Shown: positions 33,619 through 40,660 of the stretch, one piece after another | How positions within the stretch are numbered: the first letter of the stretch is position 1 | Layout of the letters: every line of letters starts with the position of its first letter | Assembly (NCBI GenBank): GCA_944325435.1 | Contig: CALVAC010000025.1 | Coordinates: forward strand, 1 to 40,690 | DNA from: an uncultured Bacteroidales bacterium | Lineage (GTDB): Bacteria > Bacteroidota > Bacteroidia > Bacteroidales > UBA932 | Length of the DNA stretch: 40,690 nt | Reading direction: 5' to 3' | Made by a program: the position numbers and the translations under genes | The notes under the pieces: model-generated | What the model was told of the DNA's origin: nothing | The model's input: only the letters and a program-made list of their open reading frames with translations | The model's database searches: none

Positions 33619-34521
33619 CTATTGTCTTCGTAATTCTTTGCAATAGGTGGAAGGTGTCATTCCCGTCTGCTTCTTGAACATCCGGCTGAAGTGCTGAGTG
33701 TATTCGAATCCCAGTTCATAGGCGACTTGTGCAATGGTCGCTCCTCCTGCAAGCCCGTTCTTTGCCAGCTGGATGACATATTTCCGGATATGGTCGCTGG
33801 CGGTATCTCCAGTCATCTTCTTGAACATATCGCCGAAATAGTTGGGCGACATACACAGCTTGTCTGCACAATACTGTACGGTAGGCAGACCTAGCGTCAG
33901 CTGCAGTTTCTCCTCGTAATAGTTCTGCAACAGATTGTTGAACCGTATCAGTATATCTGAATTCGCCAATTTGCGCGTAATGAACTGCCGGTTGTAGAAA
34001 CGCTGGCAGAAGTTCAGTACCAGATTGATATAGCCGACTATGATGGTATCCTGCAGCTCATCGTGTTTCTTTTGCAGTTCCTCGCGTATCTGGCGCATCA
34101 GCGAAGCAAGGATGTCGTGCTCTTCGTCTGTCATATGGAGGGCTTCATTGACACGGTAGTCGAAAAAAGAGTAATTCCTGATGGACTTCTCCAGCGGAGT
34201 GCCGTGCAGCAAATCGGGATGGAAAAGCAAAGCCCAGCCTGTCAGCATCACTTTCTCCCCATTGTCCTCCTTGCCGCCTATCTGTCCCGGAGCCACGCAG
34301 ATTACCGTTCCTTTCTTGTAGTCGTACTTGCCGCAGCCGTATGCCAGGTCTATCTCCGCCTCATCGTGGAAAAAGATGCCGTACACGCTGTAATTGTTCA
34401 GGCTGTGACGCACGGGAGACACTTCCGCATAGTCGATGACGCAGACCAGCGGATGCTGCTCCCCGCATCCGAGATAGCGGCTGTAGTCACCTACATTCTT
34501 GATTTCCATTATCTTCGTCAT
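33619..34521 (-). CDS. AraC-family transcriptional regulator 2
   Basis: This 300-residue paralogue of the regulator at 27217-28113 has a sensor part with LLFHPDLLHGTPLEKSI, YSFFDYRVNEALHM and a C-terminal double HTH ending with VAYELGFEYTQHFSRMFKKQ. The frame opens at 34584, but the minus-strand -7 box at 34555-34548 puts the start near 34541. Of the Met codons, 34521 (MTKIMEIKNVGDY) is chosen; 34509 is possible. The minus-strand region carries AAATTCGTTAC close to the -7, like the half-sites at promoters A-C, so it may regulate itself. It is divergent from promoter B and is the best candidate regulator of promoters A, B and C. Confidence 0.82.
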   Translation of the reverse strand: MTKIMEIKNVGDYSRYLGCGEQHPLVCVIDYAEVSPVRHSLNNYSVYGIFFHDEAEIDLAYGCGKYDYKKGTVICVAPGQIGGKEDNGEKVMLTGWALLFHPDLLHGTPLEKSIRNYSFFDYRVNEALHMTDEEHDILASLMRQIREELQKKHDELQDTIIVGYINLVLNFCQRFYNRQFITRKLANSDILIRFNNLLQNYYEEKLQLTLGLPTVQYCADKLCMSPNYFGDMFKKMTGDTASDHIRKYVIQLAKNGLAGGATIAQVAYELGFEYTQHFSRMFKKQTGMTPSTYCKELRRQ

Positions 34522-34547
34522 CCTGATGCCTGCCTGTTCCATTGCTG

Positions 34548-34555
34548 CAAATGTA
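34548..34555 (-). promoter_or_regulatory. -7 box of AraC regulator 2
   Basis: On minus, TACATTTG matches TAnnTTTG. The start near 34541 supports the ATG at 34521 with a 20-base leader. A GTTAC half-site directly precedes it and shares bases with the box. Confidence 0.55.
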
Positions 34556-34593
34556 ACGAATTTCTGTAAGACAGAGGCCATCACAGCCGAAAA

Positions 34594-34659
34594 TCTGTAA
34601 AATCGTCACGAAGCTCCCACTTATCGTTACATACGCTTCCGTTTGTCACGGTAACTTTG
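34594..34659 (+). promoter_or_regulatory. Promoter B with two 21-bp-spaced sites, drives a small protein
   Basis: TCTGTAAAATCGTCACGA (34594-34611) is followed in register 21 bases later by TCCCACTTATCGTTACAT (34615-34632); the shared core is ATCGTyAC. The -7 box TAACTTTG (34652-34659) lies 19 bases after the second site. The start would be near 34666, about 23 bases before the ATG at 34689. Confidence 0.65.
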
Positions 34660-34688
34660 CATTGACAGACGAAAAATGAAATCAAGTG

Positions 34689-34922
34689 ATGGAAAATCAA
34701 ATGGGAATACCTGCAGAATTGTATGAAGACGAGGTAATCGGTTTTCTGGCAGACCGCTATCACAGCACACCGGATAAAATTGTGCAATGTTTCCTTGTGC
34801 AAGATGGAAGAATTGAGGACGCGGACAGAAAACCTGCCTCTTTCACATTGGAAGATAACGAGATGGAAATAATGAGGGGACTGACCAAGGATGTGCTGAC
34901 AGTGCAGACTCTAAACAGGTAA
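34689..34922 (+). CDS. Small hypothetical protein
   Basis: This 77-residue protein is of unrecognised family. It has no signal peptide or membrane segment and is acidic, with the segments ELYEDEVIGFLADRYHSTPD and FTLEDNEMEIMRGLTKDV. The ATG at 34689 is chosen over the GTG immediately before it. It has its own promoter of the regulon type and is followed by another such promoter, so it forms a one-gene unit between AraC regulator 2 and the flavodoxin operon. Dedicated regulation and normal amino acid composition suggest a real gene. It could be an adaptor or effector of the regulon, but there is no direct evidence. Confidence 0.65.
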   Translation: MENQMGIPAELYEDEVIGFLADRYHSTPDKIVQCFLVQDGRIEDADRKPASFTLEDNEMEIMRGLTKDVLTVQTLNR

Positions 34923-34962
34923 TGATATGGACCGAAGAAATTTTCTGAAACTATTTGCATTT

Positions 34963-35028
34963 TCAGTAAAATTGTTACAAATGCAGGGAATATGTCTATC
35001 TGTTTCATCTTGTGTCTCTGTACCTTTG
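34963..35028 (+). promoter_or_regulatory. Promoter C of the flavodoxin operon
   Basis: TCAGTAAAATTGTTACAA (34963-34980) matches the upstream site of promoters A and B. The second site at the expected position (34984-35001) is only weakly similar. The -7 box TACCTTTG (35021-35028) lies at the same distance as in A and B. The start near 35035 leaves a 25-base leader before the ATG at 35060. Confidence 0.6.
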
Positions 35029-35059
35029 TAATATGGCAAGAATCAATAAATTGAAGTAT

Positions 35060-35171
35060 ATGAAAAAGTTGTTTTCAATCCCATTGATGCTGCTGGCCAC
35101 ACTGATGATGGCAACGGCGTGCAGTGAAGACGAACCGATGACAGACGGACAGGAACAGACCACTCCCGAGA
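35060..35171 (+). pseudogene. Lipoprotein leader of the flavodoxin, out of frame
   Basis: From the ATG at 35060 the frame reads MKKLFSIPLMLLATLMMATAC followed by SEDEPMTDGQEQTTP, a clear lipoprotein signal with a charged linker. It then continues in the wrong frame until 35299. The flavodoxin frame upstream of its GTG reads REDDGEEGGNVDGTNG, the natural continuation of such a linker. Removing one GA from GAGA (35168-35171) would join the two. The leader and the flavodoxin were therefore probably one gene. Confidence 0.65.
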
Positions 35172-35196
35172 AGATGACGGGGAAGAAGGAGGAAAT

Positions 35197-36087
35197 GTGG
35201 ACGGAACGAACGGACGCTACCTTGTCCTTTATTGCTCCCGCACAGGCAACACGGAACGTATGGCACAGACTATCCAGTCCACACTGGACTGTGATATGAT
35301 TGAAGTTGTGCCCGAAACGCCCTACGATAACGACTACAACTCCATGCTTGAGCGGGCACGGGAGGAGCTTGCCGCTATCGGGCAAGGTACTTATCCTGCC
35401 ATTGCCACCTCTATGGAAAGTTTTGAGGATTATGACATCGTGTTTGTCGGCTATCCTGTCTGGTACGGGCATATGGCAACACCGATGCAGTCATTCCTGC
35501 ACAGCCATGCAGACCTGTTGGCCGGGAAACGGATAGCCCTTTTCGCCAGCAGCGGAAGCAGCCTCATAAGCACTTCCGAGAGGGATGCCGCTTCGCTTGT
35601 TCCTGACACTACATTTGAAGAATCCCTGTTGCTCACATCAAGCACACTTGACGATATGGAGAACCGTATTCCGGTTTGGCTGGAAGGATTGGGCGCAAGC
35701 CGTGAAGACAATCAGGAAGATGCGACTGAAGGTTTGGGTATCAATATCATCGCTGGCGACCAGACTGTTACTGCCACAATGGAGGATAACGGTGCAGCCC
35801 GTGACTTTCTTGCCCGTCTGCCGCTGGAGGTCACTTTGGAGGACTACAATAACGGTACAGAAAAGATATTCTATCCCGACCCGGAATTAAGCCTTGACGA
35901 TACGCCGCGCGGATGTACACCCGTTCCCGGGGATATTACCATTTATGAACCTTGGGGGAATGTCGCCATATTCTGCCGGGACTGGTCTCAGAGCAATAGC
36001 CTGATAAAAATAGGCCATATTGACGACAATGGCATTGAAACTTTTAATGTACCCGATGACATTACAGTACGATTTGAAAAACAATAA
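35197..36087 (+). CDS. Flavodoxin-cyclophilin-like fusion protein
   Basis: The 296 readable residues begin at a GTG after AAGGAGG. Residues about 7-165 are a flavodoxin: YLVLYCSRTGNTERMAQTI is the FMN phosphate loop, and YDIVFVGYPVWYGHMATPM and IALFASSGSSL are typical of the Flavodoxin_4 type. Residues about 185-296 resemble the cyclophilin-like barrel (VTATMEDNGAARDFLARLPL, YEPWGNVAIFCRDW). The pairing suggests electron transfer tied to a binding module. With the frameshift, the product would lack the lipoprotein signal and stay in the cytoplasm, unless the frameshift is a sequencing error or is bypassed. It leads the operon under promoter C. Confidence 0.8.
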   Translation: MDGTNGRYLVLYCSRTGNTERMAQTIQSTLDCDMIEVVPETPYDNDYNSMLERAREELAAIGQGTYPAIATSMESFEDYDIVFVGYPVWYGHMATPMQSFLHSHADLLAGKRIALFASSGSSLISTSERDAASLVPDTTFEESLLLTSSTLDDMENRIPVWLEGLGASREDNQEDATEGLGINIIAGDQTVTATMEDNGAARDFLARLPLEVTLEDYNNGTEKIFYPDPELSLDDTPRGCTPVPGDITIYEPWGNVAIFCRDWSQSNSLIKIGHIDDNGIETFNVPDDITVRFEKQ

Positions 36088-36101
36088 CATAGAAATAGAC
36101 T

Positions 36102-36665
36102 ATGACATTAAATGACTTTTTAGAAGTAGTAAAAACTGGAGAACCGCTTGACACAGCCGAGATTCATCAGCTGATGGACGACATGAGCAATGAGGCGCGG
36201 CGTATCACGTTCCGGCTGAACTCCGCCTACCATACACCCGGTGAAGTCCGGGCAGTGTTGTCCGAGCTGTTCGGCTACAAGGTGCCGGACACATTCAGGG
36301 TCTTCCCTCCGTTCTACACGGACTTCGGAAAGAACATCCATGTAGGAGAAGGCGTATTCATCAACGCCTGCTGCCACTTTCAGGATCACGGAGGGGTGAC
36401 ACTCGGTGACGGCTGCCAGATAGGACATAATGTCGTGTTTGCCACACTTAACCACGGACTTGCACCGGAAGAACGCGCCTCGACAATTCCTGCCCCTATC
36501 GTTTTGGGCAAAAATGTCTGGGTCGGTTCCAATGCCACTATTCTGCAGGGTGTCACCATCGGTGACAATGCCGTGGTGGGAGCCGGTGCAGTAGTGACCA
36601 GAGATGTCCCGGCGAATGCGGTAGTCGGCGGAGTGCCTGCAAAATTCATTAAATCAATTCTGTAA
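36102..36665 (+). CDS. Hexapeptide-repeat O-acetyltransferase (maltose/galactoside acetyltransferase-like)
   Basis: This 187-residue left-handed beta-helix acetyltransferase has VFINACCHFQDHGGVTLGDGCQIGHNVVFATLNH (active-site His in the NH pair), IVLGKNVWVGSNATILQGVTIGDNAVVGAGAVVTRDVPAN and GVPAKFIK. These are the classic features of the LacA/Maa/NodL group, which uses acetyl-CoA. The acceptor is unknown; in this operon it may detoxify a small hydroxylated compound. It lies 14 bases after the flavodoxin gene. Confidence 0.87.
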   Translation: MTLNDFLEVVKTGEPLDTAEIHQLMDDMSNEARRITFRLNSAYHTPGEVRAVLSELFGYKVPDTFRVFPPFYTDFGKNIHVGEGVFINACCHFQDHGGVTLGDGCQIGHNVVFATLNHGLAPEERASTIPAPIVLGKNVWVGSNATILQGVTIGDNAVVGAGAVVTRDVPANAVVGGVPAKFIKSIL

Positions 36666-36729
36666 AAGACATACCTGTATCAGGACAGACAAAATGAGAT
36701 TTGAACGACAATAACTTGACAACGGAAAA

Positions 36730-36810
36730 GTTTATATGGATATCCGCAAAAATACCTAAAAGTTCGGTCTGTTGTTTTTAGGGGTAATAATGCGGATAGA
36801 CATTATAAAT
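36730..36810 (+). repeat. Long imperfect inverted repeat across the start of the amidohydrolase gene
   Basis: The arms share TATCCGCA and a CCTAAAA end: 36741-36761 (TATCCGCAAAAATACCTAAAA shortened here to its ends) and the complement 36775-36798, with a 13-base loop. Weaker pairing (TTTATA) extends outward to about 36730 and 36810, reaching the ATG at 36809. It could be an RNA hairpin controlling translation or a remnant of a small mobile element. The rest of the 36666-36808 gap shows no consensus promoter. Confidence 0.55.
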
Positions 36811-38206
36811 GGAAAGGAATATGAAAATACAGTATTTAATGCAATTAATGTTTCTGTCATTTTTTGCACCGGTATCAGCATACTGTGACGATCATCACAG
36901 GATTGTGGATGTCCATACGCATATCATTGTGCCTGAATACGTGGAAGTGCTCAAGGCACACGGAGCGGAACTGGAGGAGACTTTCCCGTTGCCGGTATGG
37001 GATGCGGAGCGGCACATCGCCTTTATGGACAGTGCAGGCATCCGTACAGCTGTGCTGACTATGCCCGCCCCGCAGCCTTATTTCGGTGATGCGGAAGAAA
37101 GTGCGGTGTGCATCCGCCGGGTGAACGAGATTTCGGCAGAGGTGAAGCGGCAGCATCCGGGACGCTTTCTTTTCTGTGCCGCCCTGCCTCTGCCTGACGT
37201 GGATGCAGCCATCAGAGAAGCCGTCTATGCACTTGACACTTTGGGGGCTGATGGGGTCAAACTGGCGACCAACAGCCGGGGACAATATCTGGGCGACGAG
37301 GCGCTGGAGCCTCTGATTAAGGTCCTGGACGAGCGGCATGCCGTCATCATTATCCATCCGCACCGTCCCACGCCATACTCCGGGGATATTGTAAAAACCA
37401 CACCTCTGGCAATGTACGAATATCCTGCAGAGACCACCCGTGCGGTGGTGAACATGCTGGCCCATAACGTGCCGGTGCGCTATCCGAACCTGAAAATAGT
37501 CGTGCCGCACTGCGGTTCGTTCCTTCCGCTCGCCCTGCCGAGGATGCAGGCCATACTCCCGACGATGGTCAGGCAGGGCTATATGCAGCCGATAGACTTG
37601 GAAGGCAACCTGTCGCGCCTATACTACGACCTGGCCGGCAACCCGACGGCGGAGGTCATCCGCTCGCTGCTGACAGTCACCTCTCCGGATCATATCCTTT
37701 ATGGCTCGGACTATCCCTACCAGCCGGATGCCGTGCTGAAGTCCAATCTGCAAAGGCTGAAACAGACGCTCGCAACAGAGGAGGATCTGAAGCCGTATGC
37801 AGATAAAATCCTGCGGGAGAACGCCGGGCAGTTGTTTGAAACTGAAAAGGATGCCGGGGATGATGAAATGCTGGTACGCATTTCCGAGATAGAGGTCTAT
37901 CCTGAATATCTGGATGAGTATCTGGCGTTCGCACGGAATGTGGGCGCAGAATCAGTCCGTAAGGAACCTGGAGTGATATGCATTTATCCTATGGTACAGA
38001 AAAGGGATTCCTGCCAGATCCGTATCCTTGAGATATATGCCGGTCAGGAGGCCTATAAAGAGCATATCGCTTCAGAGCATTTCCAGACCTACAAGCAAGG
38101 GACATTGCATATGGTCAAATCGCTTGACCTGGTGGATATGGACCTGATGAATCCCGACGGAATGGATGAAATTTTCAAAAAAATGACCCCGTACAATAAT
38201 AAATAA
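36809..38206 (+). CDS. Exported amidohydrolase fused to an antibiotic-biosynthesis-monooxygenase (ABM) domain
   Basis: This 465-residue protein has a signal peptide (to PVSAYC), then an amidohydrolase_2-type TIM barrel (about 30-345): VDVHTHII (His36, His38), VIIIHPHRP, VVPHCGSF and LYGSDYPY (metal Asp). This is the ACMSD-like family, many of whose members decarboxylate or hydrolyse aromatic acids. Residues about 355-450 are an ABM domain (MLVRISEIEVYPEYLDEYLAFA, EPGVICIYPM, HIASEHFQTYKQGT), a fold of quinol monooxygenases. The ATG at 36821 (residue 5, after AAAGGAAT) is a possible alternative start. It is followed 8 bases later by the flavin reductase gene, suggesting a joint redox pathway. 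Confidence 0.82.
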   Translation: MERNMKIQYLMQLMFLSFFAPVSAYCDDHHRIVDVHTHIIVPEYVEVLKAHGAELEETFPLPVWDAERHIAFMDSAGIRTAVLTMPAPQPYFGDAEESAVCIRRVNEISAEVKRQHPGRFLFCAALPLPDVDAAIREAVYALDTLGADGVKLATNSRGQYLGDEALEPLIKVLDERHAVIIIHPHRPTPYSGDIVKTTPLAMYEYPAETTRAVVNMLAHNVPVRYPNLKIVVPHCGSFLPLALPRMQAILPTMVRQGYMQPIDLEGNLSRLYYDLAGNPTAEVIRSLLTVTSPDHILYGSDYPYQPDAVLKSNLQRLKQTLATEEDLKPYADKILRENAGQLFETEKDAGDDEMLVRISEIEVYPEYLDEYLAFARNVGAESVRKEPGVICIYPMVQKRDSCQIRILEIYAGQEAYKEHIASEHFQTYKQGTLHMVKSLDLVDMDLMNPDGMDEIFKKMTPYNNK

Positions 38207-38214
38207 CGAAAGAA

Positions 38215-38769
38215 ATGAAAAAGAACATCGGAAACACATTGGCATTGTACCCAACGCCTGCCGTGGTAGTGGGTACGGAAGTGAACGGAAAGGTCAACTG
38301 GCTGCTCGTGGCTCACGTGGGCATTATCGGGCACGACAGGATTATGCTCAGTATGTTCAAGAAGCATTACACCAACGAGGGCGTGAAGCAGACGGGCAAG
38401 GTATCCGTCAATATGGTCAGCGAGGCAATGCTGGAACGTGCCGACTATGTGGGCTGCGCAAGCGGTGCCAAAGCGGACAAGTCGGAGGTGTTTGTCTGGC
38501 ACAGGGGAGAAGCGGGGACGCCGGTCATCAACGAAAGCCCGCTGGTAATGGAATGTGAGGTGGTGGACAACTATGAGACGGAGACCTTCGACAACTTCAT
38601 CTGCAAGATAACGAATACCTATGTGGACGAGGACTGCCTGAACGAAAAAGGCAAACCAGACTATGACAGGCTGAAGCCCGTGCTGTTCGAGATGCCGAAC
38701 TACACCTATCTGCGTACAGGCGGGACCATCGGCAAATGCACCAGTTTCGGGAAAGAATACAGGAAGTAA
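38215..38769 (+). CDS. Flavin reductase/flavoredoxin-like FMN-binding protein
   Basis: This 184-residue split-barrel protein has ALYPTPAVVVGTEVNGKVNWLLVAHVGI, GKVSVNMVSEAMLERADYVG and a C-terminal FEMPNYTYLRTGGTIGKCTSFGKEYRK. It is of the flavin reductase-like family (flavoredoxin type), which binds FMN and moves electrons from NAD(P)H or ferredoxin. It has no signal peptide, so it is cytoplasmic. It lies 8 bases after the amidohydrolase-ABM gene and 29 before the next flavoprotein gene. Confidence 0.85.
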   Translation: MKKNIGNTLALYPTPAVVVGTEVNGKVNWLLVAHVGIIGHDRIMLSMFKKHYTNEGVKQTGKVSVNMVSEAMLERADYVGCASGAKADKSEVFVWHRGEAGTPVINESPLVMECEVVDNYETETFDNFICKITNTYVDEDCLNEKGKPDYDRLKPVLFEMPNYTYLRTGGTIGKCTSFGKEYRK

Positions 38770-38798
38770 GGGCAGTATCGAAATAGTTGGTGGACATT

Positions 38799-39446
38799 AT
38801 GGAGAGACGCGATTTTATCAAAAAGTCTGTATTGACCGCCCTGGGCACTGCCGTGGCAGGCACGGGGTTAATGCAGGCTTTCAACCATATCAACGGACCA
38901 AAAACAGAGAAAATGAAGATAACAGTATTGACCGGAAGCCCCCGAGCCAACGGAAATTCCGCTTGTCTTGCGGAGCAGTTCATAAAAGGGGCGCAGGAAA
39001 AAGGACATGAGATATACCGTTTCGACTGCGCATTCAAGCATATTGAGCCATGCCGCGCCTGCAACCGCTGCGGTATGAACGGGACTTGCATATTCGACGA
39101 CGATTTTCTCGAACTCCGTCCGAAACTGATCGAGGCGGATATGGTGGTGTTTGCATCGCCGATGTATCACTTCGGCGTCTCGGCGCAGATGAAACGGGTG
39201 ATAGACCGCTTCTATGCCATCAACGGGCAGATAAAGGGCGCACCGAAGAAAGCCGCATTCCTGATGACATATGCCGACACCGCCGCCAGGGAAGCCGAAC
39301 CGATGCTGGTGCACTACCGCACTCTGATGGACTATTTAGGCTGGACCAACGTAGGCGAGGTGGTGGCTTCGGGGGTCTGGACTGCCGGCAGCGTGTGGAA
39401 TACGGACTATCCGCAACAGGCTTACCGGTTGGGCAAAAGTTTATAA
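38799..39446 (+). CDS. NADPH-dependent FMN reductase-type flavoprotein with Tat-like signal
   Basis: This 215-residue protein begins MERRDFIKKSVLTALGTAVAG, a twin-arginine type signal. It continues as an iron-sulfur flavoprotein-like or NADPH-dependent FMN reductase domain: ITVLTGSPRANGNSACLAEQFI (FMN loop), CRACNRCGMNGTCIFDDDF (Cys motif), FASPMYHFGVSAQMKRVIDR. The CxxCxxC cluster resembles that of Isf-type proteins. The ATG at 38799 is chosen over upstream TTG/GTG codons. It belongs to the operon with the flavin reductase and probably acts in the envelope. Confidence 0.83.
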   Translation: MERRDFIKKSVLTALGTAVAGTGLMQAFNHINGPKTEKMKITVLTGSPRANGNSACLAEQFIKGAQEKGHEIYRFDCAFKHIEPCRACNRCGMNGTCIFDDDFLELRPKLIEADMVVFASPMYHFGVSAQMKRVIDRFYAINGQIKGAPKKAAFLMTYADTAAREAEPMLVHYRTLMDYLGWTNVGEVVASGVWTAGSVWNTDYPQQAYRLGKSL

Positions 39447-39485
39447 TCATTATCATTGTATGCTATAAAAAATAGCAACCGTTTT

Positions 39486-39878
39486 ATGGACAAGATTATT
39501 TTGACATTTGCAGCGGCAATGGCAATGTGTTTTGCCGCTTGCGCCCAGGACAAAGGAGAAAAGCGTATGCAGACAGGCAACAGACCATTGGTCGTGTATT
39601 TCTCGGCTACCGGCACGACAGCCCGTGCAGCCCGAATGATTGCTGACATTACAGGCGGCACATTATACGGGATTGTTCCGCAGCAGGCCTATACTTCCGA
39701 TGACCTTGACTGGAATGACAGGCGGTCGCGCAGCTCGGTGGAAATGAACGATCCGCAGTCTCGTCCTGCATTGAAGGACGCAAAAGCGGATATCGCTGAC
39801 TATGACATCATTTTCATCGGATATCCCATCTGGTGGAACCGGCATACCGCAGGTGTGCTCCATTCGGAATGGGAATGA
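39486..39878 (+). pseudogene. Flavodoxin lipoprotein, truncated
   Basis: The 130 residues start with a lipoprotein signal (LTFAAAMAMCFAACAQ) and the flavodoxin FMN loop LVVYFSATGTTARAARMI. They reach ADYDIIFIGYPIWWN and then end after 12 unrelated residues (HTAGVLHSEWE). Related flavodoxins continue for about 60 more residues with the second half of the FMN site. A deletion or frameshift is therefore likely, and the product would not fold normally. Confidence 0.7.
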
Positions 39879-39920
39879 AGAGAAACAATAGCGAAAATCG
39901 AAGTGAGCCTGTCAATGTGA

Positions 39921-39968
39921 AATACCCAGAAATAGGTATTGCTCAGGATTTCAAGCCATGTACCTTTG
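39921..39968 (+). promoter_or_regulatory. TetR promoter with an operator-like inverted repeat
   Basis: TTG (39939-39941), 19 bases, then TACCTTTG (39961-39968) is a full Bacteroidota promoter. AATACC (39921-39926) and GGTATT (39935-39940) form an inverted repeat that overlaps the -33, a fitting site for autorepression by the TetR protein encoded downstream. The leader is about 27 bases. Confidence 0.6.
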
Positions 39969-40001
39969 CAAAAAACTCAAAACAGATACTTCTCTTTATA
40001 A

Positions 40002-40613
40002 ATGCAAGTTCTGAAGAAAGACATACGCGGCCGCATATTGACGGTCGCCCGGCGGCATTTCAGGCAGAGTGGATATTCCAGGACTTCCATGCGTGAAATC
40101 GCGGAGTCGGCCGGTATCGGTGTAGGGAATATCTATAATTATTTTACAAGCAAAGACGAACTTTTCCGTGAAGTGCTCCGGCCGGTTTTGCGTGCCCTGG
40201 AAGCGATGCTTCAGGAACATCATGGCATACGGGGAGAGGATATTATGGTGATGCGGTCTGAAAAGTATCTGAAATCCTGCATTGACGAATATGTTTCGCT
40301 TATAGACAAACACCGTTCGCTAATGGAAATACTGTTGTTTCGTGCGCAAGGTTCATCTTTGGAACGTTTCCGGGAAAACTACACTGACCGTTCTACAGAA
40401 GTGGTCAAGGCGTGGTTTGTGTCTATGAAGGAAAAGCATCGTGACATAAACGCATCTGTATCGGACTTCATCATTCACCTGCATACGGTATGGATGTTCA
40501 CGATGTTTGAGGAACTGCTGATGCATTCCGTACCCCGACAAGAAATGGAGGCTATTTTGCACGATTATATCCTGTTTGAAATCCAAGGTTGGAGGGCTAT
40601 TGTCAAGATATGA
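40002..40613 (+). CDS. TetR/AcrR-family transcriptional regulator
   Basis: This 203-residue regulator has an N-terminal TetR HTH (about 8-55: RGRILTVARRHFRQSGYSRTSMREIAESAGIGVGNIYNYFTSKDELF) and an all-alpha ligand domain. It is at the right end of the redox region, directly after the truncated flavodoxin, with its own promoter. Members of this family usually repress neighbouring genes and are released by small hydrophobic ligands. Targets cannot be told beyond the likely self-control. Confidence 0.88.
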   Translation: MQVLKKDIRGRILTVARRHFRQSGYSRTSMREIAESAGIGVGNIYNYFTSKDELFREVLRPVLRALEAMLQEHHGIRGEDIMVMRSEKYLKSCIDEYVSLIDKHRSLMEILLFRAQGSSLERFRENYTDRSTEVVKAWFVSMKEKHRDINASVSDFIIHLHTVWMFTMFEELLMHSVPRQEMEAILHDYILFEIQGWRAIVKI

Positions 40614-40660
40614 ACAGACAACGTACATACGAACATTCAACCGCATCAGAACGGTTGTCA

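Noticed and set aside
35060..35197. Programmed -1 frameshift joining the lipoprotein leader to the flavodoxin
   Set aside because: No slippery heptamer of the X XXY YYZ type is seen in the overlap, and a simple GA duplication explains the shift.
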